Assembly (NCBI GenBank): GCA_030426955.1
Contig: JAUHXS010000002.1
Span: forward strand, 186,001-250,000
From: Bacteroidia bacterium
GTDB taxonomy: Bacteria > Bacteroidota > Bacteroidia > Chitinophagales > JAUHXS01
DNA: 64,000 bases
Reading direction: 5' to 3'
In this document: one piece after another, positions 1 through 8,469 of the stretch
Layout: each line of letters begins with the position of its first letter
Position numbering within the stretch: the first letter of the stretch is position 1
The notes under the pieces: model-generated
Database searches by the model: none
Told to the model about the DNA's origin: nothing
Seen by the model: only the letters and a program-made list of their open reading frames with translations
Position numbers and translations under genes: made by a program

Positions 1-1205
1 CCTTTAAATGCAATTCGTTCTTCTTGAGTAGCTAAACTACCTGATATGCCACCCATATCGATGGCCAGTGCATCTAAGAATTTAAAAAATTTAGGGTAGG
101 GCATTCTTTCCACGCCAGGGACAAGTTTAGATTTATGATATATTTCGATGTCAGAGCTTAAACCTAATTGAATAGCTGTGTTATAAGCATCATAGTAACC
201 TTTTCCTCTATGAAATTTTCTCGCAGTGGGTGTTGCTTCTTGCTCGTTATTATATTTTTTATATGCAGATATTCCTGTGACTAATTTCAATTTGGGATAG
301 TCTTTCAAAAATTCCTTTACCATTTGAATGGACGGATCGTGTTCTATATTGGATATCCATATTCCAGAAGGAATAGCAGTTTCCGGCCAAACCAAATATT
401 GTGTATTAGCATCGCAACCTTGTTTGGACAGTGAAATGATTTTCTCTAGTTGTTCTGGCGTGCTTAATCCAGAGAATTTTTCTGTATACGGATCTATATT
501 AGGTTGTACAATGGTTACATGAACGGGGTTTTCTTGCTCCTTATAGTTATTGAAAATAGAAACAGATATAAAAATTGGGATTAACAGAAATGTTAATGGT
601 TTAAAATTGATCAAAAAAGACCTTATCGGATGAGGCTTGATGTTGTTTGATATACAATATTGGCGATAACCTATCAGAGATTGAATAGATTCAAAAATCA
701 AAATATTAACTAATAATATCCATAAGCTTCCCCCTAATACCCCTGTATATTCATACCATTGAATCCATGCTATTTTTTTTGCAAATACGTTACCTAGTGT
801 TAACCATGGCCATGTCAATTCCCATCTTAGATGGATAAATTCAAAAGAAGTCCAAAGACAAATCAAGGCCAAGTACCCAGTTGATTTCCCCAGTTTACTC
901 TTAACAAGGTGAAACAAATAAAGAGGTGTAGACATCAATAATGCATTACATATAATTGCCATGACTGCACCACCAGCAGAGGCATTCCATACCCACCACG
1001 TCGTACCAATATTCCATAGTAATAAACCTATGTAGCTATACATCCAAAACTTAGCCTTTTCGCTTTTTGCTTGAGTGGCTTTTTGTAGTTGTAATAATGG
1101 AATCCAGGCAAAAAAGATGAAGAAGCTAAAGTCAAAAGGAGGCCATGCAACACAAGATAGTATGGCAAAAAGTACAGATAAAAGCAAGTACTTAAGTGAT
1201 TTCAT
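1..1205 (-). CDS. lnt: Apolipoprotein N-acyltransferase, 3' end cut off by window
   Basis: Inner-membrane enzyme that adds the third acyl chain to the lipidated cysteine of lipoproteins. I translated it by hand from the ATG at 1205; about 401 codons are visible and the gene runs off base 1. The first ~200 residues are strongly hydrophobic with several membrane segments and a WPPFDFSFF stretch near the N-terminus. A nitrilase-like domain follows from about residue 225 (VTIVQPNIDPY). It contains WPETAIP with the catalytic Glu and HKSKLVPGVE with the catalytic Lys and second Glu; the nucleophilic Cys should lie just beyond the edge. Its start overlaps the end of rsmI by 14 bases, so it is the last visible gene of the pssA-purS-rsmI-lnt operon. 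Confidence 0.9.
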   Translation of the reverse strand, partial: MKSLKYLLLSVLFAILSCVAWPPFDFSFFIFFAWIPLLQLQKATQAKSEKAKFWMYSYIGLLLWNIGTTWWVWNASAGGAVMAIICNALLMSTPLYLFHLVKSKLGKSTGYLALICLWTSFEFIHLRWELTWPWLTLGNVFAKKIAWIQWYEYTGVLGGSLWILLVNILIFESIQSLIGYRQYCISNNIKPHPIRSFLINFKPLTFLLIPIFISVSIFNNYKEQENPVHVTIVQPNIDPYTEKFSGLSTPEQLEKIISLSKQGCDANTQYLVWPETAIPSGIWISNIEHDPSIQMVKEFLKDYPKLKLVTGISAYKKYNNEQEATPTARKFHRGKGYYDAYNTAIQLGLSSDIEIYHKSKLVPGVERMPYPKFFKFLDALAIDMGGISGSLATQEERIAFK

Positions 1206-1893
1206 ATTTCGATTTTCGCTTTTCTTTCTTTCCCTCGATAATTATAACTATTTCTCCTTTAGGTTTATTTTGTTCGAAATGATTTAAAACATCATTCAAC
1301 GTTCCTCTAATATTTTCTTCATGAATTTTAGTTAGCTCTCTTGAAACACAAACTTGTCTATCTGATCCTAGAAAGTCAATTAGATGTCCCAATGTCTTTA
1401 TTATCCTATGAGGAGACTCATATAATACAATTGTTCGGTCTTCTTCTGCAAGTACAGTGAGTCTGGTTTGTCTGCCCTTTTTATGAGGTAAAAAGCCTTC
1501 AAATATAAATCTATCGCATGGAATACCTGAGTTTACCAATGCAGGGACAAAAGCCGTGGCTCCAGGTAAACATTCAACAGAGACGTTTTCTTTAATACAT
1601 TCACGAACTAGTAAAAAACCTGGATCTGATATACCTGGAGTGCCTGCATCTGATACCAATGCATAAGTCTTTCCAGTTTTTATTTGTGCGATTAGTTTTT
1701 TAAGAGACTGATGTTCATTGTGTTGATGGTAAGACTGTAAAGGAGTTTGGACGTCGTAATGAGCAAAGAGCTTTTTTGTTTGTCTGGTATCTTCAGCCAG
1801 AACAATATCGACACTTTTAAGTGTATTTATCGCACGAAAAGTAATATCTTCTAAGTTGCCAATAGGAGTAGGAATAAGATACAACTTACCCAT
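1192..1893 (-). CDS. rsmI: 16S rRNA (cytidine-1402 2'-O)-methyltransferase RsmI
   Basis: Tetrapyrrole-methylase-fold SAM enzyme that 2'-O-methylates C1402 in the decoding centre of 16S rRNA. The 233-residue protein starts MGKLYLIPTPIGNLEDITFR, the typical RsmI opening. AEDTR near residue 34 and SDAGTPGISDPG near residue 81 are family signature motifs. At 233 residues it is shorter than the common ~280-residue form and ends in a Lys/Arg-rich tail, as many Bacteroidota versions do. It lies 14 bases after purS and overlaps lnt by 14 bases, consistent with one transcript. Confidence 0.93.
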   Translation of the reverse strand: MGKLYLIPTPIGNLEDITFRAINTLKSVDIVLAEDTRQTKKLFAHYDVQTPLQSYHQHNEHQSLKKLIAQIKTGKTYALVSDAGTPGISDPGFLLVRECIKENVSVECLPGATAFVPALVNSGIPCDRFIFEGFLPHKKGRQTRLTVLAEEDRTIVLYESPHRIIKTLGHLIDFLGSDRQVCVSRELTKIHEENIRGTLNDVLNHFEQNKPKGEIVIIIEGKKEKRKSKYEIT

Positions 1894-1907
1894 TGGTCGA
1901 TTGAGCC

Positions 1908-2162
1908 TTAAGCTTCCTCAAATAATTCAAATTCGTAATATTCCATTACTGGGTTGCTAAGCACTTTTTTACATGCTTCATCAACTTTTTGTTCCGCAAC
2001 GCTCTTATCATTACTTTCTAGATGGAGTGTAATATGTTTGCCAATCCTTACGTCAGATACTTCCTTAAATTCCATTTTTTGAATACTGGACGCAACTGCT
2101 TTACCTTGTGGGTCTAATAGCTCCTTTAGTGGCATTACATTGATCTCTGCTCTAAACTTCAT
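1908..2162 (-). CDS. purS: Phosphoribosylformylglycinamidine synthase subunit PurS
   Basis: Small subunit of the three-part FGAM synthase of purine synthesis, which helps PurQ-derived ammonia reach PurL. The 84-residue size is normal for the family. The pattern MKFRAEINVMPLKELLDPQG followed by VSDVRIGKHITLHLE is characteristic: PurS has the same V-x-x-R-x-G-K core. Its ATG overlaps the stop of pssA in an ATGA arrangement, indicating translational coupling. purQ and purL are not in the window, so the complex is encoded at separate loci. Confidence 0.88.
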   Translation of the reverse strand: MKFRAEINVMPLKELLDPQGKAVASSIQKMEFKEVSDVRIGKHITLHLESNDKSVAEQKVDEACKKVLSNPVMEYYEFELFEEA

Positions 2163-2857
2163 GATTTGATAAGATTATTAATGATAGACAAAATTAAGTA
2201 TAAAAGTATAATAATTGGAATAGCGGAGAGTTTAAAAAATCCAATCAAGATTAAGGATGCAATAATAAGGAAGTAAGGTAGTCTGTTTTCTTTCCAATTC
2301 AGTGATTTAACTTTTAAATCGAACATTTTGATATGTGATATATTTAGAAAGGAAAGCAAAAAGGATGTAACAATAAGTACTTGCGTATTGAAAAAAATGT
2401 CTTGCATCCATGAAATTTCTGAGGTCAAAATTATAGGAATAGAAGCAACAAAAATGGCACTAGCAGGAGTTGGAAGCCCTGTGAACCCTCCCCCTGAATT
2501 TTGCACATTAAACCTTGCAAGCCTTAAGGCTGCTCCGATAGCGAGCAAAAAACCCAAATACGGAAAGAAATAATTATTTGATATGAAGTCAGTATCGCTT
2601 ACCATAATGAGTTTATACATCAGTAATCCTGGAACGACACCAAAAATAACCATATCGGAAAGAGAGTCCAACTGTGCTCCAATTTCAGACGTAGCTTTAA
2701 GCAATCTAGCCACGAACCCATCCAAAAAGTCTATTACTGCTGCAATGAATATTAAGACAGAAGCAAAGAAAAAATTATCATTAAAAATGTTAGCAATAGC
2801 CAAGCAAGCTAAGAAAACGTTCGTTAAAGTAAGTGTATTAGGGATAAACTTGAACAA
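2159..2857 (-). CDS. pssA: CDP-diacylglycerol-serine O-phosphatidyltransferase
   Basis: Makes phosphatidylserine, the precursor of phosphatidylethanolamine, from CDP-diacylglycerol and serine in the inner membrane. The 232-residue protein is almost entirely membrane segments. The CDP-alcohol phosphotransferase signature is complete: DFLDGFVAR near residues 43-51, then GAQLDSLSD near 60-68. The start must be TTG at 2857: an in-frame stop lies three codons upstream and the next residues (FKFIPNTLTLTN) match the normal start of the family. It is the first gene of the minus-strand operon and overlaps purS by 4 bases. Confidence 0.9.
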   Translation of the reverse strand: MFKFIPNTLTLTNVFLACLAIANIFNDNFFFASVLIFIAAVIDFLDGFVARLLKATSEIGAQLDSLSDMVIFGVVPGLLMYKLIMVSDTDFISNNYFFPYLGFLLAIGAALRLARFNVQNSGGGFTGLPTPASAIFVASIPIILTSEISWMQDIFFNTQVLIVTSFLLSFLNISHIKMFDLKVKSLNWKENRLPYFLIIASLILIGFFKLSAIPIIILLYLILSIINNLIKS

Positions 2858-3019
2858 TGCGAGTTACATTTGTTTTGATACTTGAAAGGTACTAAGAATG
2901 AACAAGAAATAAGAAAATCAGAAAGGGTTTTAGTCATAAATTGATCTTGAATTAACTAAACAGTTGTTCATCTTGTTATCAGTTCAAATTAGTTTGATTT
3001 ACTTTTAAGTGAAACGTTT

Positions 3020-3080
3020 GAGGAGGGGAAAGGTCCAAAGGACTCTCCAAAGGAGCTCTTTGAGCCTTTGGAGGGTGGTG
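3020..3080. repeat. REP-like GC-rich palindromic element, copy A
   Basis: A GC-richer patch in the 300-base AT-rich gap between pssA and the next gene. It contains GGTCCAAAGGACTCTCC and ends GGAGGGTGGT, both nearly identical to copy C at 57968-58025; the ending also matches copy B at 4717-4778. It can fold: CTCCAAAGG at 3045-3053 pairs perfectly with CCTTTGGAG at 3065-3073. I see no gene or RNA gene in the rest of the 2858-3157 gap. Confidence 0.65.
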
Positions 3081-3157
3081 ACATACCATTATCAAGTAAG
3101 CTTTATTTCTATGACACCTTTTATATTGATCTTACTATAGTTTAATATATTTACCAA

Positions 3158-4714
3158 ATGATCAAAGAAGTTCAGGTTAGGATAAGCCTTGCAGAGGAAG
3201 GTAAAGAGGGAGTATTGCTAAATAAGGCAATTACCAAGCTTGGACTTGATCGAAGTGAGAATATCGTCACAAAAGTACTACGTAAGTCTATTGATGCTCG
3301 GGGAAAAGAAGTTTTCTTTAATTATAAGTTGGCAGTATATATAAATGAATCGATACTGGAAAAGTCAGCGTATCAATTTACATATAAAGATGTCTCCAAG
3401 AGTAAAAAAATACACATAATCGGTTGTGGGCCTGCGGGTATGTTTGCCGCTTTGAGATGCATAGAGTTAGGTTGCAAGCCAGTTATTCTAGAAAGAGGAA
3501 AAGACGTTCAAGCAAGACGACGAGACTTAAAGGCCATTAACCAAGATCATATTGTTAATGAAGATTCTAATTATTGTTTTGGAGAAGGAGGTGCTGGAAC
3601 ATACTCAGATGGTAAGCTATATACTCGGTCTTTAAAACGTGGAGATGTTAGGCGTATTTTTGAGAATCTAGTTTTTCACGGAGCATCAGAGCAAATATTG
3701 ATAGATGCACATCCACATATTGGAACGAATAAGTTGCCAAAGATCATTCAAAATATGCGTAAAACCATTTTGGATAATGGTGGCGAAATTCATTTTGAAG
3801 CCAGAGTGACCGATTTTGTCATAAAGGACAATAAGGTCAAAGCCATCCGATTACATGACGATACAGAGCTGGTGGTTAGTGAAGTTATATTAGCAACAGG
3901 ACACTCTGCAAGAGATGTTTTTGAGTTATTGAATAAAAAGGGCATAGCCTTAGAAGCGAAGCCTTTTGCAATGGGAGTGAGGGTAGAGCACCCACAGGAA
4001 ATTATTGATAGCATTCAATACCATTGTAAGGGAAAAAGAAACGGATTGCTACCAGCTGCCTCATATAGTTTAGTGCATCAAGTGAATGAAAGAGGGGTAT
4101 ATTCTTTCTGTATGTGTCCAGGTGGGTTTATTGTTCCAGCGGCAACTGCTCCCGGGGAGGTTGTTGTGAATGGCATGTCTCCATCTAGAAGAGACAATCA
4201 ATATGCTAATTCGGGTATTGTGGTAGAAATAAATGTCGAAAAAGATTTGACAAAATATGATGAGTTTGGTATGCTTAAGGGGTTAGCATTCCAGAAAGAT
4301 TTGGAAGCAATGGCATATCATGCAGGGGGCAAAAGTCAAGCAGCTCCTGCACAGCGTTTAGTTGACTTTGTAGAAGGACGACTCTCGGATACTTTAAATG
4401 ATACCTCCTATCAACCAGGACTAAAATCTTCTCCCTTGCATTCTATTTTGCCTAGAATAATAGGAAGTCGATTGAGAAAAGGTCTAAAAGTGTTCGGGCA
4501 AAAAATGCACGGCTATTATACCAATGAAGCTAACATAGTTGGCGTAGAATCTAGAACATCTTCTCCTGTAACGATACCTAGAAATGAAAGGTTGCAACAT
4601 CCCGAGGTAGAAGGGTTATATCCTTGTGGTGAAGGAGCAGGCTATGCTGGAGGAATTGTCTCTGCCGCAATGGACGGTGAACGATGTGTTGAGGCGGCTA
4701 TAAAATGTTACTAA
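3158..4714 (+). CDS. FAD-dependent oxidoreductase, COG2509 type
   Basis: Predicted FAD-dependent dehydrogenase of 518 residues; the substrate is unknown. An N-terminal ~80-residue domain precedes the dinucleotide-binding motif IHIIGCGPAGMFAALR at residues 85-100. A second family block follows (NYCFGEGGAGTYSDGKLYTR near 145-165), then a GATGHSARD-like stretch (LATGHSARDVF). The C-terminus has the closing FAD motif GLYPCGEGAGYAGGIVSAAM. Length and motif order agree with the COG2509 family found widely in bacteria. It appears to be a single-gene unit flanked by REP-like copies A and B. Confidence 0.8.
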   Translation: MIKEVQVRISLAEEGKEGVLLNKAITKLGLDRSENIVTKVLRKSIDARGKEVFFNYKLAVYINESILEKSAYQFTYKDVSKSKKIHIIGCGPAGMFAALRCIELGCKPVILERGKDVQARRRDLKAINQDHIVNEDSNYCFGEGGAGTYSDGKLYTRSLKRGDVRRIFENLVFHGASEQILIDAHPHIGTNKLPKIIQNMRKTILDNGGEIHFEARVTDFVIKDNKVKAIRLHDDTELVVSEVILATGHSARDVFELLNKKGIALEAKPFAMGVRVEHPQEIIDSIQYHCKGKRNGLLPAASYSLVHQVNERGVYSFCMCPGGFIVPAATAPGEVVVNGMSPSRRDNQYANSGIVVEINVEKDLTKYDEFGMLKGLAFQKDLEAMAYHAGGKSQAAPAQRLVDFVEGRLSDTLNDTSYQPGLKSSPLHSILPRIIGSRLRKGLKVFGQKMHGYYTNEANIVGVESRTSSPVTIPRNERLQHPEVEGLYPCGEGAGYAGGIVSAAMDGERCVEAAIKCY

Positions 4715-4716
4715 GA

Positions 4717-4778
4717 CTCCCTCCTCCCTCGCTTTCGAGAAGCTTCAGCGGAGCAAAGAAGGAGGGGTAAGGGTGGTT
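4717..4778. repeat. REP-like GC-rich palindromic element, copy B
   Basis: Directly after the stop of the FAD protein. It begins CTCCCTCCTCCCTCG and ends GGAGGGGTAAGGGTGGTT, with a self-complementary core (GCTTTCGAGAAGC). The overall plan (C-rich arm, hairpin core, G-rich arm ending GGGTGGT) is shared with copies A and C, although the core differs. It could also act as a transcription terminator hairpin for the upstream gene. Confidence 0.55.
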
Positions 4779-4789
4779 GTTCACTGTGG

Positions 4790-5122
4790 TTAAACAATTT
4801 CTAAACAGTCAGATTCAAGATCCTCTATGAAGTTCTTGATGGTGTTTTTATTATCGCGAATTATTTTTTCGATATTTTTTGTGCTAGTATTCCCTATTCT
4901 TAACCAAATAACTTTTGGTGGTGACTTGAATATGATGCTAAAATCATAGAAATCTGAATCAAAAGTGACAATGGTAAAACTGTTTTTCTTGGCAAATTCC
5001 CATATCTGTTTATCCGAAGAGTTCTCTAACCCAGAAAGTCTTACTTGAGAGGAGTTTGGAAAGTCATCTTGAATAAGTTCGCTAATTCTAAAAGAAATAT
5101 TTTGGTCAAATAGTAGCTTCAT
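4790..5122 (-). CDS. DUF5615 PIN-like protein, putative toxin partner
   Basis: A 110-residue protein with the DUF5615 (Mut7-C/PIN-like) pattern: MKLLFDQNIS at the N-terminus with an early Asp, a central IWEFAKKNSFTIVTFDSDF block with two acidic residues, then KVIWLRIGNTST. These acidic positions are those expected to hold metal in PIN-like nucleases. The family is commonly paired with DUF433 proteins, as here, where its ATG overlaps the upstream gene's stop by 4 bases. The toxin role is inferred from family context only. Confidence 0.75.
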   Translation of the reverse strand: MKLLFDQNISFRISELIQDDFPNSSQVRLSGLENSSDKQIWEFAKKNSFTIVTFDSDFYDFSIIFKSPPKVIWLRIGNTSTKNIEKIIRDNKNTIKNFIEDLESDCLEIV

Positions 5123-5343
5123 GAAGCTATCCTTAGCTTATGCTCTCGGTCTGCTGCATAGCCTAAGCAGGCATTAATTTTACTTTCATCTAGTTCCGGG
5201 TAATCTTGAATGATCTCTTGTTTTGTCATGCCTGAAGCCAACCAGCCTAAAACATCGTAAACTGTGATCCGTGTTCCTTTTACACAAGGCTTTCCAAAAC
5301 GAATGTTTGGATCTATGAAAATAATATCAAGATAATTGTCCAT
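5119..5343 (-). CDS. DUF433 protein, putative antitoxin
   Basis: A 74-residue protein with the DUF433 helix-turn-helix core: ITVYDVLGWLASGMTKQEII, then DYPELDESKINACLGYAADR. The N-terminal PNIRFGKPCVKGTRI stretch is typical of the family. It is the first gene of a two-gene unit, overlapping the DUF5615 gene by 4 bases, which is the standard antitoxin-first order. A DNA-binding, self-regulating antitoxin role is inferred from this arrangement. Confidence 0.78.
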   Translation of the reverse strand: MDNYLDIIFIDPNIRFGKPCVKGTRITVYDVLGWLASGMTKQEIIQDYPELDESKINACLGYAADREHKLRIAS

Positions 5344-5476
5344 TCTAAAAAGGTTATACGATTAAAGTTACGAAAAGTTTTAATGTAAATTACCTCGGGT
5401 ACTTACTTTTACGAATTATAAGAGAATGAATGTGTGGCTTAAACCAAAGTCTAATAATTATGAAAATAGTTAAATG

Positions 5477-6133
5477 TTAGTTACAAAGTTTGTCAAAACC
5501 TATAACGTTTTCTGCTCCTAGCCCTTTAGCTCGTCTATATGATTTACAAGCCTTTTTAATCTTTTTTGATCGAAACTCAACATTGGCTTTTAGTAAGTAT
5601 AATTTTGAATTAAACTTGTTATTCCTTAATGCACTTCGAATTGTACGTTCTGCTTTTTTGTAGTTGCCTTCATTTATATAGTTTTGCGCTTCTTCAATGT
5701 AAAACTGAAGCCACTGTTCTTTTGTGATTAGCTCGTAATTAAAGCGTATCGGTAAATTGAAACTAATTGCTACATGTTTTCCTATCTCACTACTGTATCC
5801 TGGCTGCCATTTGGGCATTTTCTTAACGGCAGACAAAGCCATTTCGTTGCATTCATGATTGATGCCCTTTAATATCTCTACAGAGCTGTCCAAAGTATTT
5901 CCATTCGAATCAATAATAAAAGATACTACTAGTAGCTTATTGATTTTTTCTCTATATACGCTTTTAGGATAGGCTATTTCTTTGTTTAACAAGCTTGCCA
6001 AGCTGTCCATGCCACCGATAAATTGAGGATGTTGATCAACTGTATAAAAGACTTCAGTTTCATCCTCTTGTCCATAGACTACTCTAAGTAAGATGAGTAT
6101 TAGTATTGATATCGATATGGTAATAGGTTTCAT
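5477..6133 (-). CDS. Secreted TonB C-terminal domain protein with TPR-like tail
   Basis: A 218-residue protein with an N-terminal signal peptide (MKPITISISILILILLRVVY then GQ). Next is a TonB-C-type domain at about residues 30-130: QHPQFIGGMDSLASLLNKEI, AYPK, VVSFIIDSNGN and MPKWQPGYSSEIGKHVAISF. The C-terminal ~75 residues are helical, TPR-like (EEAQNYINEGNYKKAERTIR). No proline-rich periplasmic spacer or plug of a classical TonB is present, so it is a periplasmic TonB_C-fold protein rather than an energy transducer. It lies 19 bases downstream of the peptidase gene, possibly co-transcribed. The function is unknown. Confidence 0.7.
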   Translation of the reverse strand: MKPITISISILILILLRVVYGQEDETEVFYTVDQHPQFIGGMDSLASLLNKEIAYPKSVYREKINKLLVVSFIIDSNGNTLDSSVEILKGINHECNEMALSAVKKMPKWQPGYSSEIGKHVAISFNLPIRFNYELITKEQWLQFYIEEAQNYINEGNYKKAERTIRSALRNNKFNSKLYLLKANVEFRSKKIKKACKSYRRAKGLGAENVIGFDKLCN

Positions 6134-6152
6134 ACTCTGATAAGTATCGTAA

Positions 6153-7445
6153 TCATTTTGAATTCATCAATCCCTCAACCTCTTCCACTTCAATAGGGAT
6201 ATTTGCCATCAGGTCTTTTTGTCCATTATCAGTGATGAGAATGTCATTCTCTATTCTAATGCCTAAATTTTCTTCTCTTATATAGATACCCGGTTCGCAA
6301 GTAAATACATTACCCACACGCATGGTCTGGTATTTGTCCCCTACATCATGAACATCTAGGCCAAGGTGATGTGATGTGCCGTGCATGAAGTACTTTTTAT
6401 ACAATGGGTTTTGGGGATCTTGGTTTTTCACATCTTCTTTATCTAATAAGCCAAGATCAATCAAGCCAGAAGTCATAATATTCCCCACCTCTTTATGATA
6501 ATCATCTAGTAAAGTGCCGGGAGTTAATAATTTGCAAGCTTCTCTAAAAACTTTTAGTACCGTATTATAGACTGCCTTTTGTCTATCTGTAAACTTTCCA
6601 TTAACTGGTATCGCTCTGGAAAGGTCCGCACAATAGTTGCCGTATTCCGCACCAAAGTCAAATAAAATCACCTCGCCATCATTACAAACGGCATTATTCG
6701 TAATGTAGTGTAAGACACATGCACTATATCCAGATGCAATGATTGGATCATAAGCATGACCTGTAGCTCGGTTTTTTAGAAACTCATGTGTGATCTCTGC
6801 TTCTATTTCGTATTCTGTGACACCAGGCTTTACAAAATCAAGCACTCTCCTAAATGCTTTGTCTGTGATATTGCAAGCTTCTTGAATTTGGTCTACTTCC
6901 TCATGTTCTTTTGTGGATCTCAAGTCATGCATAATGGGTGCTGCTCTTTCAAAAGCATGCATCGGGTATTGAGCCTTCATTTCATTAGAAAAGCGAAGGT
7001 TTTTATAGGGTACTTCAGTATGAAATCGGTCATGCTCATTTAAACTGATGTAGCAGTTCTCTGTATGATTCATGATCAATTGCAACTGAGCATCAAATTG
7101 ATCATTCCAGAATATGGTTTGAATGCCAGAAGCTTCTCTGGCCTCTTCCATCGTATATTTATGTCCTTCCCAAATGGCGATGTCCTCGTTGGTTTGTCTC
7201 AAAAAAAGTATTTCCCTCATTGCTTCATTAGGATGATCTGGGTTGATAATTAATATAGTCTCTTCCTGATCTATACCTGACAAATAAAATAAGTCTGAAT
7301 TTTGTTTGAACTTGTATTGTGCATCTGCATTTCGAGGCATTAAGTCATTAGCATGAAAAATAGCTACTGAATTTGGCTTCAGTTTTTCGGCAAACTTCTT
7401 TCTATTCTTGATATATAGCGACTTGTTTAATGGAGTATATTTCAT
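6153..7445 (-). CDS. pepP: Aminopeptidase P family metallopeptidase (Xaa-Pro aminopeptidase)
   Basis: A 430-residue pita-bread-fold dimetal peptidase that removes N-terminal residues preceding proline. An N-terminal creatinase-like domain covers roughly residues 1-175. The catalytic domain carries the five expected metal ligands: two Asp in ILFDFGAEYGNYCADLSR, His in HGTSHHLGLDVHD, Glu in TCEPGIYIREE and Glu in RIENDILIT. No signal peptide is present, so it is probably cytoplasmic. It is divergent from rpsL and is followed by the TonB-C gene on the same strand. Confidence 0.9.
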   Translation of the reverse strand: MKYTPLNKSLYIKNRKKFAEKLKPNSVAIFHANDLMPRNADAQYKFKQNSDLFYLSGIDQEETILIINPDHPNEAMREILFLRQTNEDIAIWEGHKYTMEEAREASGIQTIFWNDQFDAQLQLIMNHTENCYISLNEHDRFHTEVPYKNLRFSNEMKAQYPMHAFERAAPIMHDLRSTKEHEEVDQIQEACNITDKAFRRVLDFVKPGVTEYEIEAEITHEFLKNRATGHAYDPIIASGYSACVLHYITNNAVCNDGEVILFDFGAEYGNYCADLSRAIPVNGKFTDRQKAVYNTVLKVFREACKLLTPGTLLDDYHKEVGNIMTSGLIDLGLLDKEDVKNQDPQNPLYKKYFMHGTSHHLGLDVHDVGDKYQTMRVGNVFTCEPGIYIREENLGIRIENDILITDNGQKDLMANIPIEVEEVEGLMNSK

Positions 7446-7549
7446 AGTAGATATCGATTTTTGAGTGACATAAAAGTAGATATTTTGATCTTACTTGACG
7501 GTATTGATTGTGTTTGAATTAATTATTTTTTAAAAAAAGTTTTTAACAG

Positions 7550-7580
7550 TTGGATGTTCAATGAATATTTCCTAATTTTG
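7550..7580 (+). promoter_or_regulatory. Promoter of the ribosomal cluster (TTG-N20-TAnnTTTG)
   Basis: TTG at 7550-7552, a 20-base spacer and TAATTTTG at 7573-7580 form an exact match to the Bacteroidota -33/-7 consensus. It lies 25 bases before the rpsL ATG, which predicts a short leader of about 20 bases without room for a structured regulatory element. Confidence 0.7.
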
Positions 7581-7605
7581 CGTTCCATTTTTTTAAAATA
7601 AAGCG

Positions 7606-7989
7606 ATGCCAACAATACAACAACTGGTAAGAAAAGGAAGGAAAGTCTTTGAAACTAAAAGCAAATCAAGAGCTTTGGATGCTTGTCCACAAAGACGAGG
7701 TGTGTGTACTAGGGTTTATACTACAACGCCCAAAAAACCTAACTCTGCACTAAGAAAAGTAGCAAAGGTTAGATTGACAAATGGTACAGAAATCATCGCC
7801 TACATTCCGGGAGAAGGACATAACCTTCAAGAACACTCTATTGTATTAATTAGAGGAGGTAGGGTAAAAGACCTTCCGGGAGTAAGATACCACATTGTTA
7901 GAGGAGCATTAGATACAGCAGGGGTAGATGGCAGATTGCAAAGTAGATCAAAATATGGTGCTAAAAAACCGAAAGCAGCCAAATCATAA
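7606..7989 (+). CDS. rpsL: 30S ribosomal protein S12
   Basis: Decoding-centre protein. The 127 residues start [13 protein letters not shown] and contain the invariant [11 protein letters not shown] loop (residues ~43-53) and the [14 protein letters not shown] block that contacts 16S rRNA. Length is normal. It is the first gene of the large ribosomal cluster, with rpsG 6 bases downstream. The conserved lysines where streptomycin-resistance changes occur are wild-type in both loops. Confidence 0.97.
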   Translation: MPTIQQLVRKGRKVFETKSKSRALDACPQRRGVCTRVYTTTPKKPNSALRKVAKVRLTNGTEIIAYIPGEGHNLQEHSIVLIRGGRVKDLPGVRYHIVRGALDTAGVDGRLQSRSKYGAKKPKAAKS

Positions 7990-7995
7990 GATAAC

Positions 7996-8463
7996 ATGAG
8001 AAAGACAAGAGCAAAAAAACATCCTTTAGATCCGGATCCGCAGTATAATGATACTATGGTGACTCGTTTTGTAAATGGTATTATGCAAGGAGGCAATAAG
8101 AGTACTTCTTACAAAGTATTTTATGACTGTTTAGACTTAGTAGAGAAAAATACAAGCGAGAAAGGATATGATGTTTGGAAAAAAGCATTGAATAATATTA
8201 TGCCTTCTGTTGAGGTAAAGAGTAGAAGAATAGGTGGTTCTACTTTCCAAATTCCTACCGAGGTAAGACCTGAGAGAAAGGTGGCTATTGGTATGAAGTG
8301 GTTGATTGATTTCTCTAAGAAAAGATCAGGAAGGTCAATGGCTGACAAATTAGCAAACGAAATTATTGCTGCATCGAAAGGTGAAGGTGCTGCTGTTAAG
8401 AAGAAAGAAGATACACATAGAATGGCTGAGGCAAACAAAGCATTCTCACATTATAGAGTATAA
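7996..8463 (+). CDS. rpsG: 30S ribosomal protein S7
   Basis: Primary 16S rRNA 3'-domain binder that nucleates the 30S head. The 155 residues include the RRIGGSTFQIPTEVRPERK block typical of S7 and end SHYRV, the usual place for a bacterial S7 to stop. It sits 6 bases after rpsL and 6 before fusA in the str-operon order. Confidence 0.97.
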   Translation: MRKTRAKKHPLDPDPQYNDTMVTRFVNGIMQGGNKSTSYKVFYDCLDLVEKNTSEKGYDVWKKALNNIMPSVEVKSRRIGGSTFQIPTEVRPERKVAIGMKWLIDFSKKRSGRSMADKLANEIIAASKGEGAAVKKKEDTHRMAEANKAFSHYRV

Positions 8464-8469
8464 TTAGAA

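Noticed and set aside
2858-3157. tRNA or regulatory RNA in the pssA gap and other gaps over 150 bases
   Set aside because: No cloverleaf-capable sequence or GTTC-x-A-x-TCC-type T-arm was found in the gaps at 2858-3157, 31940-32122, 47926-48107, 48873-49045 or 56627-56803.
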